Made by a program: the position numbers and the translations under genes
The notes under the pieces: generated by a model
What the model was told of the DNA's origin: nothing
What the model saw: the letters and a program-made list of their open reading frames with translations, nothing else
Database searches by the model: none
Part shown: positions 11,361 through 22,439 of the stretch, piece by piece
Numbering within the stretch: position 1 is the first letter of the stretch
Layout: each line of letters opens with the position of its first letter
Source: Brachionus plicatilis
Taxonomy: Eukaryota; Rotifera; Eurotatoria; Ploima; Brachionidae
Assembly (NCBI GenBank): GCA_010279815.1
Contig: QEOQ01000207.1
Coordinates: forward strand, 496,221 to 560,220
DNA length: 64,000 nucleotides
Reading direction: 5' to 3'

Positions 11361-12194
11361 TTGAAATAATTTGGCACTTTTTTAAAAAAATGAATTTTTT
11401 CCCATTTTTTACCATTTTATCCTTTAATATTTATTTTATCCTTTAATATTTATTTATTTTCCGAAAAATATTCAAAAAAATTTGATTGAATTAAATTTTA
11501 TGCGGCTTATTTGAGATATTTTTTCATCTCAAATGAATTCGATAAGATTCACATATAAATAAATAATTGAAATGTTGTTTATTTTGTTAATTGTTTATTT
11601 TTATTTTTTCCATTATTTGTAGTTAACCATATGATTTTTAAATCTATCAAAAGTCATCAACCAAACACGATCCTTAAATACATAGAGTTATTAGACAGAA
11701 TTTTTCCAAACAATAAAGATGAAGGAAAATTATTTTATAGTAATATTTTGTCAGATTTGGAAAATCTCATTCTAAAAAGATATTTAAGGCAATGAAACTT
11801 GATAACCTAAAGATGACTAGGGTTCAAACTATTCAATAGGATGAAAAAATAGTAAAAAAAATTAATAAATTTATTTTGTTTATTTTTCAGTATTTTTCAG
11901 CGCAAAGTAAATTGGTTTCGTAGTTACATTGGAATTAGATTAAATTTATTTATTTATTAAATTCATATAAACACCAATTCAGGCGATGCATTAAAGAATA
12001 AATTAAAGTAGTTTTAAATTGAAATTAATAAAAAATAAAAAAAGTGAATAAAATTTTAGGAATTGAATAATTAGATAAATTGTCCGTTTCTGACAATTTA
12101 TAATACGGTATTCAAAATTATGCATGTTACATGATTTATACACTTTAAAAAAGTAAAAATAAAAAATTTTTTTTTGAAATTTTGTCCAAAATTC
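11361..12194. other. Intergenic region upstream of astacin 2
   Basis: AT-rich; no gene is supported. Confidence 0.45.
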
Positions 12195-12203
12195 TATAAA
12201 ATA
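12195..12203 (+). promoter_or_regulatory. Putative TATA box of astacin 2
   Basis: TATAAAATA lies about 80 bp before the ATG at 12278, similar to the spacing in paralogue 1. The upstream regions of the two paralogues are otherwise unalike. Confidence 0.3.
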
Positions 12204-12277
12204 AAGAAAAACAATTAAATCAGGTTTTTTTTCAAATTATTTTTTATTTATTATAAGAAAGCAGTTTTTTAAACAAC

Positions 12278-13627
12278 ATGTTTTTGTTCAGACATTTAGC
12301 TCTAAAGTTTTTAAATTTTTACCTGAATGGACTTTTACTGTTAATTGTACAAACAAATCTTTTTTATTCATATCAACTTGAGTTTGATCACAATGCACCA
12401 GCTGATGTCTTTGAAAATATGGATTCAAATAAAAGAATTCTTTCGAGGGGTTATGCTCAAGATTTATTAGAAAGTCAAAAGTGGACAAATGGCATCGTAC
12501 CTTACATCATTGACAAGTCGTATTCAGCTTATTCTTATTTAATTATTCTATCTGGCATGAGAGAAATTGAGGACTCAACGAGAACAAATGGTAAAGATTG
12601 CATTAAATTTGTCCAAAGAACAACAGAAACTACATATCTTAGAATTTTCAATGGGGATGGATGTTGGTCATATGTTGGAAAACGATTTACTGGTGCTCAG
12701 AATCTTTCTTTAAAAATTCCGACTAAAGAAAGCCCTGGGTCATGCATAAATATCGATACTGTTATTCATGAATTGCTTCATGCACTTGGCTTTAATCATG
12801 AACATCAAAGATCTGATAGAGATAAATATGTTAAAATTATTTGGGATAAAATTTATAAAAATGCCACCAGACAATTTCAGGTTTTATCAAATGGACTAGA
12901 TCTTGGTTTTGGCTATGACTATAATTCAATAATGCACTACCTACCAGATGCTTTTTCGATCGATGGTTCGCCAACTATAGTTCCATTGCAAAGCGGTCTT
13001 CACCAAAACAGACAGCTGACACAAAAAGATGTAGCTGAGGTAAGAAAATTCTACAGATGTGAAATTAATACTTCTACTACTAAAAAAACCTCTATGACTC
13101 CTTCTAGGACTGCAACAAATCCTTGCAGATCTAATCCATGTCAAAATGGTGGTACCTGTCGAACAGATGGTACAGGATATTTGTGCAACTGTACCTCTGG
13201 TTGTACAGGATCAAATTGTGCCCAATGTATAGTTCAATCTACTTCAACTATCTCTTCATATGCAGATTTTAACAATGCAGCTTGTGAATATTATAAATCC
13301 TTAAATTTATGCAATAATAGATCATATATTGGTTCAAGACCTATCAAAGAAGCATGTCCAGTAAGCTGCAATCCGCAAACAGTTTCTCCAACAACTTCAA
13401 TTCCACCAGAACAAGATTTTAACAAAGAAGCATGTGAATACTTCAGAAGTCTAGATTTATGTGGTACAAACAGTTTAATTGGAAATTTGACCATAAAACA
13501 AGCTTGCCCAATTACCTGCAATTGTTTTGATGACATTTCAGATAGTTGTGCAATGTGGACAAATCATTGTTCACTTCTAAACACACTTCAAAACAATCCA
13601 TGTAAAAAAACATGCTTGGCATGCTAA
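12278..13627 (+). CDS. Astacin metalloprotease with EGF and ShK domains (paralogue 2)
   Basis: 449 residues, one exon, the same architecture as the gene at 5634. It has a hydrophobic N terminus, a propeptide, and an astacin domain with HELLHALGFNHEH starting at residue 164 and a SIMHY Met-turn. An EGF domain, two ShK-type domains and a C-terminal cysteine cluster follow. The catalytic set is intact. Differences from paralogue 1 cluster in patches: the region just before the GMREIEDS segment, the segment between the zinc site and the Met-turn, the residues after SIMHY, and the Thr/Ser linkers around the EGF domain. Long stretches between are identical at the DNA level, suggesting recent duplication or gene conversion. 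Patchy change near the active-site cleft could mean altered substrate preference, which is an inference. Confidence 0.95.
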   Translation: MFLFRHLALKFLNFYLNGLLLLIVQTNLFYSYQLEFDHNAPADVFENMDSNKRILSRGYAQDLLESQKWTNGIVPYIIDKSYSAYSYLIILSGMREIEDSTRTNGKDCIKFVQRTTETTYLRIFNGDGCWSYVGKRFTGAQNLSLKIPTKESPGSCINIDTVIHELLHALGFNHEHQRSDRDKYVKIIWDKIYKNATRQFQVLSNGLDLGFGYDYNSIMHYLPDAFSIDGSPTIVPLQSGLHQNRQLTQKDVAEVRKFYRCEINTSTTKKTSMTPSRTATNPCRSNPCQNGGTCRTDGTGYLCNCTSGCTGSNCAQCIVQSTSTISSYADFNNAACEYYKSLNLCNNRSYIGSRPIKEACPVSCNPQTVSPTTSIPPEQDFNKEACEYFRSLDLCGTNSLIGNLTIKQACPITCNCFDDISDSCAMWTNHCSLLNTLQNNPCKKTCLAC

Positions 13628-14584
13628 ATTTTTTTAATTTTTGAATTTATTTTTATTTAAAAATATAATTTTTCAAAAATTTTCACAGTTTTTAAAAAAA
13701 TCTAATTTTTTGCATTTTTTTTCGTATCATTAATTGATACAATTATTTTTAAATAAAACATTTTCATTTTAGATTAAAATGTTATTTTTAAGTTGATTAA
13801 GTGCTTGATTTGTAGATTTTTTGGGTTTAGTGAAGTCAAAATTTGGGACAAAGAACAAAAACAAAAATTTTAAAATGAAATAACTTTTTACTATGAGTTT
13901 AAAAATTTTTCTGCAAAATGAAAAGAATCGTTTATGTGAATTTTTAATTTAGTTTTTTTTAATAATTGTAATATGTGGGAATTTTATCTAATTTTTTAAG
14001 AAGAAAACAAAAATTTGTATTTTTATTCAAGTTTTTAAGTATCCGAACTAAATTTATCTTTAAAGAATACCTTAATTTTTTGAAATTTTTCTGAGCAACG
14101 GTACAGACTTTTAATATTGCTTTTTAACTCTTTTTTCTTCTCTTGATTATCAACTGAGAATACAGAATGTGTTTAGAATAAAAAAATCATCCCATTTTTG
14201 ATTGAAAGATTAATTTTTGTTTGTAAATACTTTTAGCAAAAATAATAATAAATAGGTAAGTGTGTGCAAAAACAAAAAGACAATAAAAGTCTTTCACTGT
14301 TTTCGTAGAGTGTTATACTTGAAATTGATCCAGTTTATTTTCTTCACTTTTTACCTTTTGAAAAATGTTTATTTAATTTGAAAGCAGTTGTTGTCACTTA
14401 AGGACTTTAACAAATATGATATGTAACCAGTAAGAATGTCAATGATGATGATGTTGCAAAAATTTCTTTTTTTTAAGATTTTTTTATTAAAAAAGACTAA
14501 TTATTTAATGTAACTTTTTTATACGATATTTTTTATCTAGTGCAATTGAATTAGATAAATTGAAGAAGAAAAATATCCGAGTGT
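13628..14584. other. Intergenic region after astacin 2
   Basis: AT-rich; holds the 3' UTR of astacin 2 and no recognisable gene. Confidence 0.45.
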
Positions 14585-14890
14585 CGCTTCTTTTTTCTCG
14601 ATCCATGCATCCAATTTCGATTTAAAAATATTCAACTTTTTTGCGCTAAACGATACTTCTTTTATTCATTCCATATATTTGAGACTCTATTAGCGAAGAA
14701 GTGAAACCTTGAAGGTCAGTTTTCACCTGTTCACGGCCCATAGATTACCCCTTTTTTAAACTCGACAAGTTCTCCTCGAGATCTTCTCGAAATTAAGTCT
14801 GTCAGACCAAATTCACGTAAGCGTATCGGATAAGCTTTATACATAGAACTAACTTATTTGCTCTACGTTGGATCTTTTCGATCATTTAAA
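14585..14890 (-). mobile_element. LINE reverse-transcriptase C-terminal fragment (degraded)
   Basis: On the minus strand, across frameshifts, it reads IEKIQRRANKLV followed by remnants of the LISRRSRGELVEFKKG and HFFANRVSNIWNE motifs. This is the tail downstream of the catalytic YxDD domain in CR1/jockey-group non-LTR retrotransposons. It is short and interrupted, hence a dead 5'-truncated copy. Confidence 0.7.
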
Positions 14891-15501
14891 TAATATATTA
14901 ATAATAATAATAAGGTCAGAGAATAAAGATGACAATCAATCATCTTTAAACGGAGCAAAATGATTAGTTGCGCTATAGTAACCTGTAAAGTCTTTTCTTA
15001 ACAAAAAATAATTGTCTAGTTTATTTTTAAATCCGTTTAGAGAGCATTGTGAAGTTTTGTTCAAATGGTTCAAAAAGTTTAAGAAAAAAGTTCTAAATTG
15101 AAATTTTTCGATGAATTAAAAAAATTTGCTCCTGTAAAATATGTAACAATGTGTAACAAAAGTTGTTACACCAAGTAGCCTTGAAAATAAATTCTGAAAG
15201 TTTTCTTTAAATTAATCATCTACTTTTAAAATCAATCGAATTTAAGACAATTTATTTGTCTTTGTAAAAAAAGAAGTTTTATTTGCAATATTTTAAAATT
15301 TTTTTTAGTGTTTAATTTTAAATTTCGAAATTTTTATTTCAAAACCAACTTAACATTCATTCAGTTATTTTGGAAAATCAATAATTGGTTAATTGAAATT
15401 TTTTTTTTTGTTTTTTTTTTAGCAGGTCCTGTAACATTTTTTGTTACATCATGTGCTAAATTTTATTTTATCACTTCATTCCATTCAAAACATATACGAA
15501 T
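14891..15501. other. Intergenic region between LINE fragments
   Basis: AT-rich with a short ATT/AATA microsatellite near 14890. No gene is seen. Confidence 0.4.
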
Positions 15502-15906
15502 TTAAGATTTTGAACTGAACTTTTTGAACGAAACTTCACAATGCTCGTTTAGAGTTGTTTGTTCCATCACCTCTCTTGGTAATCTGTTCCATTCATTTGT
15601 TACTCCGTTTGTAAAAAATTTTAATCTCGTATTACAATTTCTAGCCAGTTGATTCTCAAAACCAAAACCACGACTTCTTGTTTCATAATGTTCTGTCATT
15701 TTAGCCAACGGATAATGCCACTCAACCTTGTCAAAGTTTTTAACAATTTTAAATTGTTCTATCAAATCAGCCCTTAGCCTTCTTTCTTCAAGCGTGGTAA
15801 GTTTTAAATTGCAGAGGCGCTCTTTATAGCCTAAGCTCATAAACTCTCCAATTAATTTAGTTGCCCTTCTTTGTACACCTTCTATACTCACTATGTCTTT
15901 TTTCAA
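15502..15906 (-). mobile_element. LINE reverse-transcriptase C-terminal fragment, open frame
   Basis: An uninterrupted 134-codon frame with IEGVQRRATKLIG, a KERLCNLKLTTLEERRLRAD segment and a TNGVTNEWNRLPREV end, all hallmarks of the non-LTR retrotransposon ORF2 tail. The catalytic domain and a 3' tail are absent, so it is a fragment, although young enough to lack stops. Confidence 0.8.
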
Positions 15907-15919
15907 CCTTGCTGGCTTG

Positions 15920-16290
15920 CTTGGGAGACGACTTACTAAGGAAGCTGATGTCTATGAGGAATAATGGCCTCGTTACATCGGGGCTCCGGGACTTCCAGGT
16001 CCACCAGGATACTTCCATGCCTCGAGCCTGTTCTTGAACTGGTTTACAGTCGAGACTATCTCAGGTAGCTTTTTCGACTCTCTGATGACGCGATTCGTGA
16101 AAAAGCTTTCTTTCTGGGTGCAGTTGGTAGGTGTTTGGACTGAGAGACGCCTCTTTTTTCCTCTAATACGCTGGTCTGGTTTGGGTTGTGGTTTTGGTTG
16201 CTAATCTTTGTACTTTCTCAAGAATGTTGCTCTCCCTGATAGTGTAGGGGGACCAGACCAAAGCTGCATACTGCTGCAAGTGGAACCTGG
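15920..16290 (-). mobile_element. Second LINE ORF2 tail fragment of a different family
   Basis: The minus strand reads QYAALVWSPYTIRE and ILEKVQRLATK, then after frame breaks FFTNRVIRESKKLPEIV and VNQFKNRLEAW, ending with a stop. It is GC-richer than its surroundings and has different wording from the neighbour at 15502-15906, so it comes from another LINE family. The break between the two lies around 15907-15920. Confidence 0.75.
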
Positions 16291-16324
16291 CATATGCGCA
16301 GTATAAGCATAGTAAAATTTTTGA

Positions 16325-16514
16325 ACAATTTCAAGCGCTCAATCTTACTCAAACATTTTTAGATGCGCAATTAAATTTCATCGCAGATTTTTAATTTTTT
16401 TAATATTTCAAAGCTTTATTTTTAAACTTTTGAAAAAGGATTGTAATTTCTAAAAATGCAATGAAATTTAATTGCGCATTTAAAAATTTTTGAGCAAAAT
16501 TGAGCGCTTGAAAT
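16325..16514. repeat. Small inverted-repeat (foldback) element, about 190 bp
   Basis: The left arm, about 16325-16385 (AATTTCAAGCGCTCAATC onward through ATGCGCAATTAAATTTCAT), is the reverse complement of 16451-16514 with a few mismatches, leaving a loop of about 65 bp. No coding content. It directly abuts the larger palindrome at 16519. Confidence 0.75.
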
Positions 16515-16518
16515 TTGA

Positions 16519-17376
16519 TAGGTATTGTCAAAAAAAAAAATTTTGATCTCACCCCCCTCAAAGATAGAAAAAAAAACAAAAGTTAGTTACCTTTGAGCTA
16601 AAATATCTCATGTTCTAATAGACATAACCTTATTAATATATATATTCTGAAAGCAAATAGTCTCATCAACAAAATGGTGTATTAATTTAATCTATTATTT
16701 TACCAATAGATCGATATTTTGGCAAAAAATGGTAAAAAAATGGTATTTTTTCACTATTTTTGTATCTAGTCCGCGGTTTACCCCCCGACCCCTACTTTTT
16801 TATACAGATTCTGAAACTAGAGAAAATTCTGAACAAAATGTTGGGAACACTTTTTTTATTTATTGAATTTAAAGCCAAAAAAAAATTAGAAAACTAATTA
16901 TTTAACAAAAATTAAATTAAGTATTGAAAACATTTTACTAATTTGACATTTAATTTACATAATAAAAAATTATGATTATTCAAAAATTAGATTCAAACTC
17001 ATTTTATTCAATTTTTTTTTGGCTTTAAATTCAATAAATAAAAAAAGTGTTCCCAACATTTTGTTCAGAATTTTCTCTAGTTTCAGAATCTGTATAAAAA
17101 AGTAGGGGTCGGGGGGTAAACCGCGGACTAGATACAAAAATAGTGAAAAAATACCATTTTTTTACCATTTTTTGCCAAAATATCGATCTATTGGTAAAAT
17201 AATAGATTAAATTAATACACCATTTTGTTGATGAGACTATTTGCTTTCAGAATATATATATATTAATAAGGTTATGTCTATTAGAACATGAGATATTTTA
17301 GCTCAAAGGTAACTTTTGTTTTTTTTTCTATCTTTGAGGGGGGTGAGATCAAAATTTTTTTTTTTGACAATACCTA
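16519..17376. mobile_element. Large palindromic element with arms of about 360 bp
   Basis: The segment from TAGGTATTGTCAAAAAAAAA at 16519 to about 16880 is repeated almost perfectly in reverse complement from about 17020 to 17376, with a unique AT-rich spacer of about 140 bp. The arms include GC-rich landmarks (CTCACCCCCCTCAAAGATAG and GTCCGCGGTTTACCCCCCG) that are preserved on both sides. No transposase is encoded. This is a foldback or long-TIR MITE; transcription would yield a long dsRNA hairpin. Confidence 0.9.
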
Positions 17377-17966
17377 AAAAATCATTTTTTCTAGGTTTTC
17401 AAGTATGCAGATTAATATTTTAAAGTCGGTTTGCCAAAATTCAGATAGTGCTGTAGTTTTGCTCCGCGCGAACCTTATATTTAGCTAATGTTTAATTTTC
17501 TCTCAATTAAAATTAAGCTTTGAATAAATTTATACAAATGATAAATATTTATCGTTAAGATTTTAATTATTCAAGTCATTTGACTCGTTTTGCTACTTGT
17601 GGTCTTAAGTTTTTAATCTGTATTGAACTGACTTATACATATCCATGATTTAAGGTTAACAATTAAGCTAAAAATTCAATGCTTGATATAAAAAAAATTG
17701 AAAACTTTTGTATTCAATCTAATGATCATAAAATATTGAGAAACGAAAAGGAGTATAAAAGAAAATTTAAAATCTATCATCTTCTCCTTTACTAACCTTC
17801 AACAGTCTCAAATATAAAAAGTTACTCTTGAACATTTCCCAAATAAAATTTTTGTAAAATAAAAAAAAAATGTCAAAAATTCAAAAAATTTATTAAATAA
17901 ACATAAATAAAAAATAATTAATTTTTGATTATTTATAACGGAAAATTATTTTTATTAAACTAATTT
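17377..17966. other. Intergenic region
   Basis: AT-rich sequence between the palindrome and the 3' end of the minus-strand gene; no gene is seen. Confidence 0.45.
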
Positions 17967-19971
17967 CTAAATTTTTTTCTTCATATTTCTATTATTGTAC
18001 AACAGTTGAAACGGCTTAATACAACACTTGATCACAGATGAGCGAACTGACGAAGTGGTGCTCGCCAGACTAATATTCCTGAACGATTGACTCTCAGAAT
18101 AGATGAGCGACTCTCGGTCGATTTTTTTCATCGATTCCAGAGTCGATATTCTGGTCAAATTTTCACTCTCATTATTCTGACAGTCGCTTAGAAAATTGAC
18201 TTTGACACTTTTGACCGGGGTGGACGTCAAGCCTTGTCGGGCCTCGACCAGAGTGTCGTCCTTGAAGCCAACATTGGCCGACTGATACTCGTGGTTGTCA
18301 ATGGTTCTGGGCCCAGGCAGGTCATACTCATTTTCGTCGTCAAACTGGGCCGACGATGAAAAGTAGTCTGATATTTTGTTGCTATCTTTGGACAGCAGCT
18401 TCATCAGCTTGTTGCTATTGGCCTCCAGGTCGATCAGAATATTTTCAAAGTAAGAGTTGTCTATCATTTTGGGTGTGGATGTTTTTTGGCAGTGTTTGAC
18501 TGGAGTTGACGATTCTTTGGGCTCGAAAATTGTCTGATTTTCGGACACTTCATTTTTGTGATTTATCACTAGGAATTGGTCTTTGAGCGAGTCTGTGTTG
18601 CAAAATTTGTCCGAAAAATGACTAGGGCTGGATATGCTTGATAGGGTGTTCATTTTTGGGTCTTTGATTTTGAGCTCGTTTAGCTTGCCGGGCAAGGTCT
18701 TGTATGGATAGAAAATTGAGTTGAAGTCATACTTGGGCCTTGGTTTGCGGCTGTGTTGGCTGGCCTTGACCGGAGTTAGATTGAAAGCCATATTTTTGAA
18801 TTTGGAGCTGCGGCAACTGGTGCAAGTGCTGAATTTGGCCGAGTATTCGTCAGTAGTGGTGGTGGTGGTGGTGGTGGTCTGTTTGGCGACTATTTGATAG
18901 CCAAAGTTTCGGTTGGAATTTTTGCGCACGCGAATCGACTTGAATTTGATGGGGTACTGGCAGCTTGAATGGTAGGACGAGGTTGGATAGGTGAAAGTGC
19001 TCGATTGGGTGAAGCTGGAACACGAGCTCGTCGAAATCGAGTCCAAGTCGCTGTGTTTGGTCTTGGGGCGGCTTTTGCGACACATTTTTTTTGTTGAGCG
19101 ATTTTTTTTAGATTTTTTGGCAGTCGAGTTCAAGCATGGCACAAAGTCAACAGACCGGTAGTCCAGGTCCCGTGTGCACAGTGTTGACATCGATGAGGAG
19201 ATGTTCAAGTTTTTGAGTGAGTTGCGGCAAGCGTTCAGTGCTGTTTGCAGGTCGAATAGTTCGCATTTCATTTCATTCTAGGAAAAAAAATTTTTAATTT
19301 TTTTAAAATTAAATAAAATTTTTTTTTTTAAATTTAAATAAAAAATATTTTTTAAATTTAAATAGAAAATATTTTTTTCAATTTAAATTTTTTTTTGTTT
19401 AATATCTAAAATATTTCATTAAATTTAAATAAAAAATATTTTTTTAAATTTAAATAAAAATATTTTTTTTAATTTAAATAAAAAATATTTTTTTCAATTT
19501 AATTTTTTTTTTGTTTAATATCTAAAATATTTCATTAAATTTAAATAAAAAAAAATTTTTTGCAATTTAAATAAAAAAATTTTTTAAATTTAAATTAAAA
19601 ATATTTTTTTTTTGATTTAAATAAAAAATATTTTTTTCAATTTAAATCTTTTTTTGTTAAATATCTAAAATATTTCATTAAATTTAAATAAAAAATATTT
19701 TTTTCAATTTAAATCTTTTTTTGTTAAATATCTAAAATATTTCATTAAATTTAAATAAAAAAAATTTTATTAAATTTAAATTTTTTTTTGTTTAGTATCT
19801 AAAATATTTCATTAAATTTAAATAAAAAAATTTTTTTAAATTTAAATAAAAAAAATTTTTTTTAATTTAAATAAAAAATTTAAGAAAAAAAAATACCATT
19901 TCGTTCTGACATTCTTGGAGCAGATAGGTGATTTTTTTGGACGGACGCTTCTTTCGTTGAATTAGAGTCAT
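17967..19971 (-). CDS. Unrecognised Ser/Thr-rich basic protein, 2 exons
   Basis: Exon 1 (19971-19897) and exon 2 (19277-17967) join in phase 0 across a 619 bp intron (GTATTT ... CCTAG) to give 461 residues. GC content is clearly higher than the surroundings and the frame is fully open, so I consider it real. Residues about 1-45 are basic then leucine-spaced, a possible short coiled coil. The middle has a run of nine threonines, a KKSKKNRSTKK basic patch (possible nuclear signal) and Ser/Cys-rich stretches. Three TPVK motifs (LTPVKAS, STPVKHC, STPVKSV) match the proline-directed S/T-P-x-K kinase consensus. There is no signal peptide or TM segment. It is probably intrinsically disordered and phosphorylated, perhaps cytoskeletal or cell-cycle linked, but I do not recognise the family. 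Confidence 0.65.
19390..19815. repeat. Intronic minisatellite, 67-68 bp unit
   Basis: The phrase TTTAATATCTAAAATATTTCA recurs five times (about 19396, 19511, 19653, 19720 and 19788). The last three are spaced 67-68 bp, and the others are separated by larger, partly expanded units. Each is followed by ATTAAATTTAAATAAAAAATA. It fills most of the 619 bp intron of the gene at 17967-19971. Confidence 0.75.
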
Positions 19972-21461
19972 TGTTGAACGAGGGAACAAAAGAACTCGAC
20001 TAGCTTTGATATCAAGTTTTTTTATACAAAATAAAAACAAGACAAGCAAATAATTATAGTTGCACTAATTGCAATTATTGACTTTAATACACCTTTAATA
20101 TCTAAATATTTTTTGATAGAGGAAAAAAAAAATTAGTTTTAATCCCACATTTTAATACCTTTGTTTGAGTCTAGTAGTTAACTTTTATTTTGATTAGATT
20201 CTAATTAAAGGTATGCTTAGTATTTACTTTTGCTTCTTTACTCATTAAGTTTTGTTTTAGCAGCTTTAATTGATAAATAGAAAAAATACGCAAAGATCAA
20301 TGTTCAAAGACTTGCATTGCTGTTCCTGTGAGGTGTTGTTTGTTTCGACACCGCACGATTGTAAATTTATACAGCTTTAAAGGTATAATATAACCTGAAT
20401 GAGTTGAGTCCGGAGAGAAAAGATTTTTTTAAGTTTTATCATTTATCGTGTTTTTATTACGCAAAATGATACAGCTGATATCTAAGTTGATATTTTTGCT
20501 TCCCAGCTGAGTGTTGTTGTATTTATTTTGCGTTGAGTATAAATTGTTGATATATGTTTGATTCAGCATTATTGTCAAAATTAATTATTCAATCAATTTG
20601 GCATTTAATTAGAAGCATTGATTGCACCAGAATTGAGCTCTTCGTCAAACCAGAACCATCAATTTTTTTTTTTCAATTTTATTACCTATTTGTAACCTTA
20701 AGATAAAAAAAAAATGAAATATTAAGAAAACATTGATTTAGATTTGAAAGCTAATAGGCTCGTTAGATTAAAGGTTGGCTGGCTAAAAAAATAAAAATAA
20801 ATTTTTAACCAGATTATTTTATGAGAAAAGCCGGCAAGAAGCGGTATCAATCATTAAAATCAAATTATCGCTAATTTAAATAAAATGAATGTGACACTAA
20901 AATAAATTATTTTAAATAGTTTATTCAATAATTAGAACATTTGTGCCTCGGGGAATATCGCTTTTTCAGAGGCTTTGAAAAAAAAATTTTTTTTCAAGAA
21001 AGTCTTTTTCGAATTTTCAAGAGAAATGCGGCTTTAAAGCTTTGAGATTTATGTGAAAAATAAAAAGTTTTTTTTTTTAATTTTACATTTGATTTAACGC
21101 TATAAATTGGATTTAAAAAAAAATTGGAAAATAATTATTTTATTTTAATTTTTAAAAAAGCGATGCAGCTAATGTTCAAAATTCTTCTAAGTTGAAAAAA
21201 AAATTCGTTAAATAATTTTTATTTTAATAAAGAATTTTATTAATCTTTATAACAAAAAAAAAATTCTAATAAATAAAAATGAAAAAATTATGTCATTAAA
21301 AAATGTTCTTTTTTTTTACATCACTGAAATGAAAGGAATCTTTAATCAAAATTTAAATATGTTGAAAAGCTTCAAAATAATTTATAGGATTTGAAAATAT
21401 TTGTATCGAAGCTAAAAAGAGCAATGTTAGACTAATCAAACAAATAAAAAATAAAAGTTTG
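19972..21461. other. Intergenic region with an unexplained GC-richer patch
   Basis: Promoter side of the minus-strand gene. At 20280-20640 the sequence is less AT-rich, and CGCAAAATGATACA (about 20461) pairs imperfectly with TGTATTTATTTTGCG (about 20518-20532), which could form a stem of about 14 bp with a 45 nt loop. I see no coding frame. The rest is AT-rich. Confidence 0.35.
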
Positions 21462-22166
21462 TTAGATAGATTTGGCATCTTGAAGTTGATGATCAATTCA
21501 AAAAATCATTTCAATTCAAAAAGTTTATCCTTAGATATTAAAATAAATCTTTGATTTACAGTGGTGTTACGATAACTGTATTTTACTATTTTTTACTATA
21601 TTTTTCGTAAAATATAGTAAAAAATAGTAAAAATCAAAATGTCCAAAAAAAACCGAAATTTTGACATTTTTTGAAAATTTTTGTTTTTTTTTTTAGTTTT
21701 TTATTTTTAAATAAAAAAAAAATTGTAAGTTTTACTTTTTTTTACCTTTTTTTACGTAAATTATGGTAAATTTTGATTAAAAAGAGAATATACATTTTTA
21801 ACTGATTTTTTTATACAAAATATTTAATCGCTAATATTTATAAAATTTTAAAAAAACTTCTAAAATATAAAATAATGATTCGACCATCCATCTTCTTTCT
21901 CAATAACAATTTTAATTACCTTAGTTCAAATTGTTTATTAATTTAATTTTAAGCTGTGTTTTTATAGTTATAAAAATTCTTACTTTTTTTAAGTGATTTA
22001 TATAATTCTGACACTTTTCGGGAGTTGATGTTTTTTAAAGCAAAGCATGTTACATTACAATTTTTAAAATTAAACCAAAGATTTATTTTAATATCCAAAG
22101 ATAAATTTTTGAATTGAAATGATATTTTGAATTGATCATCAACTTCAAGATGCCATAGATTTTGGG
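21462..22166. repeat. Inverted repeat flanking a Tc1-like MITE
   Basis: About 90 bp at 21465-21556 (GGCATCTTGAAGTTGATGAT onward) is the reverse complement of 22076-22166 with roughly ten mismatches. Immediately inside the left arm, after a TA, starts CAGTGGTGTTACG. A near-perfect hairpin follows at about 21580-21635 (TTTTTACTATATTTTTCG pairing with TAAAATATAGTAAAAA), then the family-specific ATGTCCAAAAAA. No transposase is seen. Confidence 0.65.
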
Positions 22167-22439
22167 ACTTAGGGCTGAATAAATGGAAGGAATTGAACAC
22201 AAAACAATACTTTTTTGACATGTCAGCTAATAAAAAAGGATTGTTATTATATCTTGAAATATTTTTCTAAATAAAAATATATGTAAAAGAAATATTCAAA
22301 TTTTGTGTTGAAAAGTTCTGAGATGTGAGGAAGAATTTTAATATTGTTGAGAGTAGATTTTTGGCATGCGGAATGAGTTTTTTATTTGATAATAGTTTTT
22401 TGTAGGCACAACAATAATTAAAAGAAAATTCTTTTGATT

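Noticed and set aside
16325..17376. Origin of replication or mitochondrial insertion
   Set aside because: The palindromes lack any gene or control-region feature and are better explained as foldback elements.
18850..19083. Minus-strand frame ending in eight histidines
   Set aside because: Shadow frame of the ACC/threonine run in the 461-residue gene.
19280..19896. CRISPR-like spaced repeats
   Set aside because: The repeats are AT-only minisatellite units inside a eukaryotic intron, with no regular spacers.
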